Origin: an uncultured Bacteroides sp.
Lineage (GTDB): Bacteria > Bacteroidota > Bacteroidia > Bacteroidales > Bacteroidaceae
DNA length: 64,000 bases
Direction: 5' to 3'
Assembly (NCBI RefSeq): GCF_959029255.1
Contig: NZ_CAUFUE010000006.1
Coordinates: 62,001 to 126,000, forward strand
Part shown: positions 27,623 to 36,254 of the stretch, piece by piece
Layout of the letters: every line of letters starts with the position of its first letter
Numbering within the stretch: position 1 is the stretch's first letter
Made by a program: the position numbers and the translations under genes
Notes under the pieces: generated by a model
What the model was told of the DNA's origin: nothing
Database searches by the model: none
Seen by the model: the letters and a program-made list of their open reading frames with translations, nothing else

Positions 27623-30600
27623 TTAGAAATTAAGTTTCAACCCAATGTTAACCGTACGAGACAACGGATAAGAGTACCATGCCAATTCCGGATCCCACAA
27701 CTTGAAAGGGCTGAAAGTCAATAGATTTTCACCCGTCAAGTAAACACGACCATATTTGAAATTCCAACCAATTTCAGCATTTTTTAAACGCAGATAAGAG
27801 CCGTTTCTCATCCAGTAGGTACTAGTCTGCCTGTTGTTATTAGAAGTATCATTAGAGTCTAAACGCGGATAAGCAGCATACGGGTTCGGATTTTCTTCTG
27901 TCCAGTAATCATCTGCAATGAATTGCAATACGTTTTTCTTATCACTACCGAAGGGATGAATGCCACTAATCATCACCGTGCGTTGAGCTGCTCCCTGAAA
28001 GAATACTCCTAAATCGAATTGCTTCCAGCGTACAGTTGTACCAAAACCGTACATAATACCCGGAGTACCATTGTAAGGAGATATTTCGCATTTATCAGAA
28101 CCATCTATCTGACCATCACCATTAAGATCTTTGTACTTGATATCACCAGGCAAAACCGTAGTACCAAAATTCTGTTGAGGACTATTGGCTACATCAGCTT
28201 CATCCACAAACAAACGTTCCGCTACGTAGCCCCAAGTTCCATTTAAGGATTTTCCATCCTGACGACGGTAGGCCAAGTCATAAGCCGGTTCATCTGAATA
28301 AACCATAGTAGCATGGTTATAAGTAAACGTACCACGGAAATCAACAGACCAATCTTTATCAATATCAGTGGTATAGTTCATAGCAATTTCCAAACCTTCA
28401 TTCTTTACCTTACCTACTGAAGCCCAAGGTTTACCATTTCTATAACCCAAAAATTCGGCAAAGCGTTCGCGTCGAAGCAAAATATTACTGCGCTTATCCT
28501 GGAACACATCAAACGTTAAAGATAATTTACTAAACAATTCCAAATCCAAACCAATATTAGTCTTGGCAGAGCGTTCCCAAGTAGCATTCGGATTACCATA
28601 TAGGTTAATAATAGGACCAGAATAAGAAGTGTTCATATCCACACCGGTAGTAAAACCAGAAGCGTTCATCGATATGTCGTCCAAGTAAATAAAATGCGGT
28701 CCATCGGCTCCAGAACGGATATCTCTAAGACCGGTTTCATCGTTACCTACCAAACCCCAGGAACCACGTATTTTCAAGTTAGTAATAACTTTATTCAGAG
28801 GTTCAAAGAACTTTTCGTTACTGATGACCCAACCTGCAGCAAACGATGGGAAGAATTCAAAACGTTTACCCTTCGCCAAACGTTCCGTACCGTTGTAACC
28901 GAAGTTAGCCTCAAACAAATACCGTTGGTCATAAGCATAAGTGAAACGACCGGAAAGACCTTGATTACGGGTAGGAAGTGCATCATAACGATATTCCCGT
29001 TGCAAATAAAGAAGCATTGCGGATATGTCGTGGACAGCATTGAAGTTACGCGACCATTCCAAAGATGCCTGAAACTGGAAAGTACGATCACCGTCTTTTG
29101 ATGGATTCGACTGAACTACATAGTCGGTTCCACTGGTACCTACGCGTTCCAGTGTATAACCTTCAGCAGTAGGATCGTATTTGTCATAACTACCCTCTGT
29201 AGGTGCATAGAAATACGGTTCGATAGTACGATTGAAAGAAGAAGTTGACCAGTTCTTGAAACTAACAAGACCTTTCAGTTTCAAACCTTTAGTAATAAAA
29301 TCTAATTCCTGTTCGAAATCGACTGTAGCCAATACAGTACTTTCAAGATATTCCTTGTAGGTAGAAAGCATCTCTGCATAAGGATTGATATAAGTAAGCT
29401 CACCGGAACGATAACGATTACCAAACAACATGTGGTCTACACCTGCCGCATCAGCAGCGTTTGGATAGAATGCCGGAAAAGTGACAGGATTGGCATTCAA
29501 CATATTACTAAACAAATCAGATGTTGATTTATTAGGTCCGGTTGTATTGCGCATTTGAGCATTCATACGCAAGCCCACTTTCGTTGTCGAAGTAAGTTTA
29601 TAGTCCACGTTACTTTGAAAAGTATAGCCCCATACATTGATGTTATTATCGAAAGAATAAAGTTTCTGAGTATTCAGCACACCGGTATCATGGTTCACCT
29701 GTAAGCTCAAGTAGTAATTAGCTTTAGACCCCCCACCCTGAATATTTACATTGGCACGCTGACTCATAGACATATCTTTGAACATTAAATCTTTCCAGTT
29801 TACATTAGGATAAACGTATGGATTCTTACCGCTCTGCGTATTCGCTATATATTCGTCTGTATAAGGAAGACCGGAATAACTACCAGAACGAGTATAAATA
29901 GCTTCGTTGAACATCTTCATATAAGTAGTACCATCCACAAAATTAGGGAAACTCATCGGCATATTAAAGGAATTCTCAAAACTAGCGTTAACTCGTGTTT
30001 TTTCATTTTCCTTACCAACCTTGGTAGTAACCAACATTACACCATTAGCGCCACGTGCACCGTAAATTGCCGTTGCAGAAGCATCCTTCAAGATAGAGAA
30101 ACTCTCGATACTTTCAGCGGGGATATAGTTCAAATCACTGGAAGAAATTTCCACTCCATCCAGCATGATAAGCGGAGTGGCACGTCCACCGAAAGTACCG
30201 ATACCACGGATGTAGAAGTCACTGGCGTTCTGCCCCGGTTCACCACTGCTGGTAGTGGAGATGACACCAGCCAAACGACCACCGAATGCACTGTTCAATG
30301 AAGAAGAAGGAGTTTTCAGGGCAGATGCCTTGATGTTGGTGATAGAACCTACCACAGAAACCTTTTTCTGCGTACCGAAACCTACAACGACCACTTCATT
30401 CAGCAACTCAGTATCCGAAGGCAATTCAATCTTCAATACACCAAGGTCTTCAACCATTCTTTCCACTGTCTTATAACCGATATAAGAGACTACCAGAATG
30501 TCCTTATTGCTGGTTACATCAATGCTGAAGTTACCATCGATATCAGTCACAGCACCTACATCGGTTCCTTTCAGCTTCACAGTGGCACCAATCAAGGTCT

Positions 30601-30994
30601 CCTTGTTATTGGCGTCCATAACCACACCTGTAACGGTACGTTTCTTCTTGCTCTGCTGCACAGAAGCAGTCTTTTGCGTACGCAAAACGATATTGGAACC
30701 ATTTATGGCATAGTGGATGTTACTTCCTTTGAATACGTCACTTAAAACTTCCGCTATATCCCCCTGATAATCCATATCTTTGGGAGATACATTTTTCAAA
30801 TCATCTGTTTGATAGAAAAAGATGTAATTACTATTCTTCTCTATCTGGACGATAGCTTGTTTCAAGGATAATGATTTTCCTTTCACAATAATAATCTGCC
30901 CTTCCGCCGCAAACAATGTTACAGGTACAAAAAGCAGTAGTAAGAAGAGGCGTTTGAACAAACCCTCCCTAAAAAACTGGAATTTTTTCCGCAT
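27623..30994 (-). CDS. SusC-like TonB-dependent transducer/transporter with STN domain
   Basis: The ATG at 30994 (MRKKFQFF) is preferred over an in-frame TTG at 31015. The 1123-residue product has a signal peptide (about 1-36) and then a secretin/TonB STN domain (about 38-110; KGKSLSLKQAIVQIEKNSNYIFFY). A carboxypeptidase-regulatory-like domain (about 120-200), plug (about 205-320) and beta-barrel follow. The STN domain is the part that signals to a FecR anti-sigma factor, and fecR is directly upstream. It probably imports a host-glycan fragment and reports its presence to the ECF sigma factor at 34210. Confidence 0.95.
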   Translation of the reverse strand: MRKKFQFFREGLFKRLFLLLLFVPVTLFAAEGQIIIVKGKSLSLKQAIVQIEKNSNYIFFYQTDDLKNVSPKDMDYQGDIAEVLSDVFKGSNIHYAINGSNIVLRTQKTASVQQSKKKRTVTGVVMDANNKETLIGATVKLKGTDVGAVTDIDGNFSIDVTSNKDILVVSYIGYKTVERMVEDLGVLKIELPSDTELLNEVVVVGFGTQKKVSVVGSITNIKASALKTPSSSLNSAFGGRLAGVISTTSSGEPGQNASDFYIRGIGTFGGRATPLIMLDGVEISSSDLNYIPAESIESFSILKDASATAIYGARGANGVMLVTTKVGKENEKTRVNASFENSFNMPMSFPNFVDGTTYMKMFNEAIYTRSGSYSGLPYTDEYIANTQSGKNPYVYPNVNWKDLMFKDMSMSQRANVNIQGGGSKANYYLSLQVNHDTGVLNTQKLYSFDNNINVWGYTFQSNVDYKLTSTTKVGLRMNAQMRNTTGPNKSTSDLFSNMLNANPVTFPAFYPNAADAAGVDHMLFGNRYRSGELTYINPYAEMLSTYKEYLESTVLATVDFEQELDFITKGLKLKGLVSFKNWSTSSFNRTIEPYFYAPTEGSYDKYDPTAEGYTLERVGTSGTDYVVQSNPSKDGDRTFQFQASLEWSRNFNAVHDISAMLLYLQREYRYDALPTRNQGLSGRFTYAYDQRYLFEANFGYNGTERLAKGKRFEFFPSFAAGWVISNEKFFEPLNKVITNLKIRGSWGLVGNDETGLRDIRSGADGPHFIYLDDISMNASGFTTGVDMNTSYSGPIINLYGNPNATWERSAKTNIGLDLELFSKLSLTFDVFQDKRSNILLRRERFAEFLGYRNGKPWASVGKVKNEGLEIAMNYTTDIDKDWSVDFRGTFTYNHATMVYSDEPAYDLAYRRQDGKSLNGTWGYVAERLFVDEADVANSPQQNFGTTVLPGDIKYKDLNGDGQIDGSDKCEISPYNGTPGIMYGFGTTVRWKQFDLGVFFQGAAQRTVMISGIHPFGSDKKNVLQFIADDYWTEENPNPYAAYPRLDSNDTSNNNRQTSTYWMRNGSYLRLKNAEIGWNFKYGRVYLTGENLLTFSPFKLWDPELAWYSYPLSRTVNIGLKLNF

Positions 30995-31037
30995 GTTTTT
31001 CTTTTTTAAATTCAACTTATGGTTAACTTTTCAAAAC

Positions 31038-31979
31038 CTATTTATATATGATAAATTTGTTGTTGTCTTGTTTATAATGCAAACGCAAGTTATAACAGAT
31101 TCTTTCTATTAAAGCCGAAGCTTGTTCATTATAGTAGATATTGCCATTAAGCAGATAATGTCCTGAAATATTAGCGTCCAAGGTAACATCTATATCATAT
31201 AAATTTTTAATAATACTCACCAAAGAATCCAAACGGGTATCATTAAATTTATATTGGCCATTCCGCCATTCCACACTACTAATGCCTGCTATTACAATAT
31301 CGCCATCCTGAGTAAGAATTGCACGTTGCCCCGGTTGCATCGCTGTAACTTTGCCAGCCTTGGAAGCATGAACATCAACATGCCCACTGAACAAAGTAAC
31401 TTCACGATACTCCGGCTTGCGATTATTAATCCGGAACACAGTACCTTTTACTTCTACAAAAGCGTCATTCATATAAACCCTAAAAGGATGAGTTTCGTGG
31501 CGAACAACTTCAAACGTAGCATCACCCTTGAACCATACTTTCCGTTCTTTACTGAAATCACATGCATAATATACCGAGCTTCCAGGTTGCATCCATATTT
31601 TACTGCTATCGGGCAAACAAATTACCTGATGCTTTCCGGCATAGATTTCTTTGTATTTCAAGACTTCTTCACCTGCATTATTCATCAAAAGCCAATATCC
31701 TCCCAAAAGTATCAACACAGCCGAACTGGCAGCAATCCACATTCTTTTAAAACGCCTACCCGTTCCACTGTTTTTTTGCCCCTGTCGGCAAGTATGTAAT
31801 ATTTTATTCCAGATACGTTCTTCCCTCTCCTTATTGGAAGCCGACCCAGCCATCTCCCGCCATTGCAATTTCATCTGCTTCTGCACGTTTTCGGTTTGTG
31901 CCAATTCTCTTTTTTCCTCCAGAGTGGCAATATTTTTAAAAAGCTTAATAATGAACTTCCGTTGTTTTTCTTTATTCAT
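31038..31979 (-). CDS. FecR-family anti-sigma factor
   Basis: The 313-residue product has a cytoplasmic N-terminal anti-sigma segment (1-80) and one membrane helix (WIAASSAVLILLGGYWLL, about 85-102). The periplasmic FecR domain follows (VICLPDSSKIWMQPGSSVYY, FKGDATFEV, VEVKGTVFRI). It should hold the ECF sigma factor until contacted by the STN domain of the adjacent SusC. A 14-bp tandem repeat starts 12 nt upstream of the ATG. Confidence 0.93.
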   Translation of the reverse strand: MNKEKQRKFIIKLFKNIATLEEKRELAQTENVQKQMKLQWREMAGSASNKEREERIWNKILHTCRQGQKNSGTGRRFKRMWIAASSAVLILLGGYWLLMNNAGEEVLKYKEIYAGKHQVICLPDSSKIWMQPGSSVYYACDFSKERKVWFKGDATFEVVRHETHPFRVYMNDAFVEVKGTVFRINNRKPEYREVTLFSGHVDVHASKAGKVTAMQPGQRAILTQDGDIVIAGISSVEWRNGQYKFNDTRLDSLVSIIKNLYDIDVTLDANISGHYLLNGNIYYNEQASALIERICYNLRLHYKQDNNKFIIYK

Positions 31980-31990
31980 CGTCTTAGCTG

Positions 31991-32066
31991 TTTTTATCTG
32001 CTTGTTTTTATCTGCTTGTTTTTATCTGCTTGTTTTTATCTGCTTGTTTTTATCTGCTTGTTTTTA
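31991..32066. repeat. 14-bp tandem repeat (5 perfect copies) in the fecR leader
   Basis: TTTTTATCTGCTTG is repeated exactly five times (31991-32060) plus six bases of a sixth unit. In the fecR sense the unit reads CAAGCAGATAAAAA, and the array ends 11 nt before the ATG at 31979. The unit length is not a multiple of three, consistent with non-coding DNA. It lies in the 176-bp gap between GH110 and fecR. Confidence 0.95.
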
Positions 32067-32155
32067 CCCATCAACCTAAATACACAAAAAAAGAATCTTA
32101 CCCCCAGTCCAAAATCGTTTTTTTTCAAAAAAAAATTTTCAGTCAAAAAAATGAG

Positions 32156-34066
32156 TTATTCTACAATACGTGTTTGCCCTTCATCAACATACATCTGCGG
32201 CCTGAAAAACCTCTCTTTCTTTATAAATTTTATATCAGAAGGTTTCATTCCCTCTGCTTTCAGAGAATGCCCCAACACAGCACCTTCTATTTTATTTCCC
32301 CCAATACGTACATTACGGCAATATTCCAACGTAATCCCATCCTTACGATAGTGATAGGGCTGATAAGTAGTATCGCGTATCAGCAAATTATCAGTAAATG
32401 ACAGTCCGTCTACTGAACGGGCAAATAATATCGGATAATCAAACAGATGGAAAGTATTTTCTTCTATACGAATATTACGATGGTAGGGATAGCGTTTGTC
32501 AGGAGCCGGAATTTCAGGATCAACACTAATCACAGCTTCACAAAACTGATAAATAGAAGAATTACAAGGGTAACGGAATTCATTATGGCGGATAAGTATA
32601 TCCTTCACTGCACCCGATTCATACCATGCATTAGCGTCTCCTGCAATCAAAATAGCAGAACCACTACTTTCAAACACATTATCTTCAATGATAACCTTTC
32701 CGGGAGTAGACACTAATAAGCCACGGGCACGACAACTTCCGAAATGATTGTGCCGAATTTCCGCATCGGCAGTACAAGTCAGGTTTTCCAAGGCGCAACC
32801 CTCCATTACGCCCTCGGGAAGAGGGGCTGAAAGTTCAACTATAAATTCGGTTTTATTCAGTGGTTCAAACTTCATCATAACTCCCGTAGCGATAGTACGC
32901 ATTGTGTTATTTTCAATAAAGCCAACCCTTTCGCCGGAACGCCCCCATTCCATACCTTCGCTCATATCCTGCATAAAACGGCATTTGATGCGAGTGGTAG
33001 AAAGTATCTCCGTGATTCGCGAACAAGTGCCATGGATATTGATAGGGTCATCCATCAATCCCGCCCAACTACAATTCTCGATTTTCAGCAAGCCACTGCA
33101 TCCCATAAAATGAAAACCATCATCGTGTCCGCTAAACACACGGTCTTTTTGAGCGTTAGGAACCATGTGCACATCATCAAAAGATATATTCTTACTGTAT
33201 TGGGAAAGGACACCCAGTCCTCCTGTGTGATAAATATTGAGATGTTCCAGCGCAACATTTTCACTGTGGAACAGGAAAACACCGGCATGGTCACGATCAC
33301 TATGGCGCAACACTACAATCGTACCCGCTGCGGGCCATAAGTGATTAATCTCATTTTTAGAATCAGAGATACGTACAACGCCGGGCTTTACTTCTTCAGC
33401 CTTATACCCTCTCCAACCGATATTATCACCTGTATTATAAGACACAAAATGCGTTTTAGGATCGAACTGCATGATACTCCAGAGATAACTTTTCCACCCT
33501 TCGCCAACAAAAAACAATGTATTATTTTCGATGACATAAGGATATTGACGAGTATCAATCTCCACTTCCATGCAATCGGGCAACCGCTTCGTCACTGTAC
33601 CCTGAGCCGTCAGAGGTATTTCCCAGTCAACAGAGAAATTGCGCAAAGTTATATTTTTACAACGATGCAGAGTTACCGGCTGTATCCGCCCATGCATTAC
33701 AAACTCTGAATTCCCGCCATCAATAGTCACATTTTGCATTTCATCCAATAGAATGGCAAGTGTTTTAGGGTTATTATCATAAGTATTCGTTTCAAAATAT
33801 TCCCGTTCCACGGCATGTGTAGCCCAAAAATCATATCTTCCTTTAGGGAATTTCAATATTGAACCGGGATTTTTACGACAAACCTCAAGCGCCTTCCGCA
33901 CATAGGGTGTAGCATTGAGACGACTGTCCGGCTGTAAGCCGAAGTCACTGACAGAAATCATCAATGGTTGCTTAGCAGCATCTTCAGGAAGCACTACTTG
34001 TTGTGAATAACCCGGTTGCACTCCCCATACTATCAAAAAGAATAAAAAGATTAATGTCTTTTTCAT
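32156..34066 (-). CDS. GH110 alpha-1,3-galactosidase (parallel beta-helix)
   Basis: ATG at 34066 is chosen because it gives a signal peptide (KKTLIFLFFLIVWGVQPGYS); the frame extends further to 34123. The 636-residue product shows repeated right-handed beta-helix turns (ITLRNFSVDW, ALEHLNIYHTGG, IRIEENTFHLF). The Asp of GHDDGFHF and the pair in LMDDPINIHG are 23 and 24 residues apart. That equals the spacing of the three conserved acidic residues of GH110 (recalled as D321/D344/D345 in the Akkermansia enzyme). The family removes alpha-1,3-Gal from blood group B or linear alpha-Gal epitopes. The gene lies between the ECF sigma and fecR genes. Confidence 0.85.
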   Translation of the reverse strand: MKKTLIFLFFLIVWGVQPGYSQQVVLPEDAAKQPLMISVSDFGLQPDSRLNATPYVRKALEVCRKNPGSILKFPKGRYDFWATHAVEREYFETNTYDNNPKTLAILLDEMQNVTIDGGNSEFVMHGRIQPVTLHRCKNITLRNFSVDWEIPLTAQGTVTKRLPDCMEVEIDTRQYPYVIENNTLFFVGEGWKSYLWSIMQFDPKTHFVSYNTGDNIGWRGYKAEEVKPGVVRISDSKNEINHLWPAAGTIVVLRHSDRDHAGVFLFHSENVALEHLNIYHTGGLGVLSQYSKNISFDDVHMVPNAQKDRVFSGHDDGFHFMGCSGLLKIENCSWAGLMDDPINIHGTCSRITEILSTTRIKCRFMQDMSEGMEWGRSGERVGFIENNTMRTIATGVMMKFEPLNKTEFIVELSAPLPEGVMEGCALENLTCTADAEIRHNHFGSCRARGLLVSTPGKVIIEDNVFESSGSAILIAGDANAWYESGAVKDILIRHNEFRYPCNSSIYQFCEAVISVDPEIPAPDKRYPYHRNIRIEENTFHLFDYPILFARSVDGLSFTDNLLIRDTTYQPYHYRKDGITLEYCRNVRIGGNKIEGAVLGHSLKAEGMKPSDIKFIKKERFFRPQMYVDEGQTRIVE

Positions 34067-34172
34067 GATATTACATTTATGTATTACGTCTATAAATACA
34101 CATTTATCGCACGTCCCCCCCACTCATTATCCTGTTTTTTTTTCATAAATATGCTTTTTAAGTATTTTTTCT

Positions 34173-34180
34173 TACTTTTG
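34173..34180 (+). promoter_or_regulatory. -7 box of the ECF sigma gene
   Basis: TACTTTTG is an exact TAnnTTTG match, 30-37 bp before the sigma ATG at 34210. The upstream side is a T-rich tract without a clear -33 TTTG. Confidence 0.5.
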
Positions 34181-34209
34181 TACTATGATTAATTTTAAAC
34201 TTAAATTCA

Positions 34210-34764
34210 ATGAGTGAAGAAGAAGCTGTATGCCTATTGAAAAAGGATAGTGAGAGAGCATTTGAATTTCTCTATAAAATCTATTGGGCGAAAGTTTATA
34301 ATTTCACCAGACTTTATATCACTTCCGTTTCAGATGCGGAAGAAATAGTACATGAGGTCTTTGTAAAGTTATGGGAAGCCCGTATGTTCATTGATGAGAA
34401 CAAAAACTTTGACGGATTTCTTTTCATCATCACTCGTAATTTGATTTTCAACAAATCCCGGAAATCATTCAATCAAGTCTTCTATCAAGTTACAGTGGCT
34501 GAAACCGTAGAAGAATCATATAATATCGAAGATGAATTAGCGGCCTCGGACCTTCGGAATCAAATCAACGCACTCATAGAATTGATGCCACCTCGTCGTC
34601 AGAAAATTTTCCGTCTGAGCAGGGAAAAGCAACTTTCTTATAAAGAAATAGCAGAACTGCTCGATCTTTCGGAAAAGACGGTAGAGCACCATATTGCTGA
34701 TGCTTTAAAGTTTCTAAAGAAGAATATGGAGCTTTATTTCATTTTTTGTCACATTCTGCCATAA
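34210..34764 (+). CDS. ECF-type RNA polymerase sigma factor
   Basis: The 184-residue product has region 2 (about 10-80; FEFLYKIYWAKVYNFTRLYI, EIVHEVFVKLWEAR) and region 4 (about 125-175; LPLR-like MPPRRQKIFRLSR, YKEIAELLDLSEKTVEHH). This is the Bacteroides SigZ/FecI-like class linked to glycan loci. It is divergent from GH110 and fecR. Its partner FecR (31979) and the STN-type SusC (30994) complete a trans-envelope switch. It probably activates the second susCD operon. Whether it also drives the first susCD or the glycosidase operon cannot be told. Confidence 0.93.
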   Translation: MSEEEAVCLLKKDSERAFEFLYKIYWAKVYNFTRLYITSVSDAEEIVHEVFVKLWEARMFIDENKNFDGFLFIITRNLIFNKSRKSFNQVFYQVTVAETVEESYNIEDELAASDLRNQINALIELMPPRRQKIFRLSREKQLSYKEIAELLDLSEKTVEHHIADALKFLKKNMELYFIFCHILP

Positions 34765-35090
34765 TCCTGTAAGTTTCATAAAATTCGCCAGTACATCAAA
34801 GTACAGAAGTTCGAGAAAATAAAAAGCAAACGGAAATTTAGACCATTATATACCTGCCCCCTACCCACTCCCTACCTGCGCCCTACCCGGTCCGTACCAA
34901 GTCCAATGCTATAGACAGGGAGCAAACACGGACAGGATAGGGTTCGGGTCCTGATTAAACAGAGAAATAGAACAATCTGAGGGTAAGTTTACTTTTTCCG
35001 GTTCTTGTTATCCAAAAAGTTACAGAAGATGGTGCACAAATATAGAATAAAAATCGTATTTTTGCGCCAACTTTCTAAAATATTCCGTCT
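34765..35090. other. 326-bp gap: C-rich tract and hpt promoter
   Basis: No ORF is credible here. The C-rich stretch 34853-34893 holds five C-runs, so the reverse strand has G-runs spaced as in a G-quadruplex motif. A GGACAGGATAGGG stretch follows near 34931. The hpt promoter lies at the right end. Confidence 0.6.
35057..35064 (+). promoter_or_regulatory. -7 box of hpt
   Basis: TATTTTTG matches TAnnTTTG exactly, 27-34 bp before the ATG at 35091. The -33 position reads GGTG rather than TTTG. Confidence 0.55.
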
Positions 35091-35630
35091 ATGGATACCA
35101 TACAAATAAAAGACAAGCTATTTACAGTCTCCATCAAGGAGCAGGAAATACTAAAAGAAGTAACCCGCGTCGCAAACGAAATCAATCGTGATTTGGCAGG
35201 AAAGAATCCTCTGTTCCTCAGCGTTTTGAACGGCTCGTTTATGTTTACCGCCGATTTATTGAAGAGAATCACCATACCTTGCGAAATATCGTTTGTCAAG
35301 TTAGCGTCTTACCAAGGAGTATCCTCCACAGGGGTAATAAAAGAGGTTATCGGAATAAACGAAGACCTTACCGACCGTACGGTAGTCATTGTAGAAGATA
35401 TTGTAGACACAGGATTTACCATGCAACGCCTGCTGGAAACTCTCGGCACGCGCAATCCGAAAGAAATCCATATCGCTTCCCTGCTGGTGAAACCGGAAAA
35501 GCTGAAAGTAGACTTGGACATTGAATACGTTGCCATGAACATACCTAATGATTTTATCGTGGGCTACGGATTGGATTATGACGGCTTCGGGCGCAACTAT
35601 CCCGATATTTACACAGTAACAGAAGAATAA
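35091..35630 (+). CDS. hpt: Hypoxanthine phosphoribosyltransferase
   Basis: The 179-residue cytoplasmic protein has the type-I PRTase fold. The PRPP-binding motif is VVIVEDIVDTGFTM (about residues 100-113), and SVLNGSFMFTADLL lies near the N-terminus. It salvages hypoxanthine and guanine to IMP and GMP with PRPP. It is followed 37 nt later by adk, so purine salvage and adenylate metabolism are probably co-transcribed. Confidence 0.93.
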   Translation: MDTIQIKDKLFTVSIKEQEILKEVTRVANEINRDLAGKNPLFLSVLNGSFMFTADLLKRITIPCEISFVKLASYQGVSSTGVIKEVIGINEDLTDRTVVIVEDIVDTGFTMQRLLETLGTRNPKEIHIASLLVKPEKLKVDLDIEYVAMNIPNDFIVGYGLDYDGFGRNYPDIYTVTEE

Positions 35631-35667
35631 GTATCAAACAATAAATCATTAAATAAGAACTAAACAA

Positions 35668-36240
35668 ATGTTGAACATTGTAATTTTCGGTGCTCCCGGT
35701 TCAGGAAAGGGAACACAAAGTGAGAGAATTGTAGAGAAGTATGGAATTAATCACATTTCAACGGGTGACGTGCTCCGTGCTGAAATGAAAAACGGCACTG
35801 AATTGGGAAAAACCGCAAAAGGTTATATCGACCAGGGACAATTAATTCCTGATGAATTAATGATTGACATCCTGGCGAGTGTATTCGACAGTTTCCAAGA
35901 TAGCAAAGGGGTTATTTTTGACGGTTTCCCCAGAACAATAGCACAAGCCGAAGCATTAAAGAAGATGTTGGCAGAACGCGGACAGGAAGTAAAGGTGATG
36001 CTCGACCTCGAAGTACCCGAAGAAGAACTGATGACCCGCCTCATCAAACGCGGAAAAGAATCAGGCCGTGCCGATGATAACGAAGAAACCATCAAGAAAC
36101 GTCTGGTAGTTTATCATTCTCAAACTTCTCCGTTGATTGACTGGTACAAGTCTGAAGGTCAATACCAACACATCAACGGTTTAGGTACAATGGAAGGTAT
36201 CTTTGCCGATATCTGCGAATCAATTGATAAAGTAAAATAA
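35668..36240 (+). CDS. adk: Adenylate kinase
   Basis: The 190-residue protein has the P-loop GAPGSGKGTQ (residues 7-16), FDGFPRTIAQAEAL, and the short-LID form with RLIKRGKESGRADDNEET. It interconverts ATP + AMP and 2 ADP in the cytoplasm. It has no zinc-binding cysteines in the LID. Start and length are typical of Bacteroidetes. Confidence 0.96.
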   Translation: MLNIVIFGAPGSGKGTQSERIVEKYGINHISTGDVLRAEMKNGTELGKTAKGYIDQGQLIPDELMIDILASVFDSFQDSKGVIFDGFPRTIAQAEALKKMLAERGQEVKVMLDLEVPEEELMTRLIKRGKESGRADDNEETIKKRLVVYHSQTSPLIDWYKSEGQYQHINGLGTMEGIFADICESIDKVK

Positions 36241-36254
36241 GAAGTTAAGATAAT

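Noticed and set aside
31863..32351. Open frame with repeated FYLLVFICLFLSAC motif
   Set aside because: It is a by-product of the 14-bp tandem repeat on the + strand. The 14-bp unit cycles through all frames and no gene start supports it.
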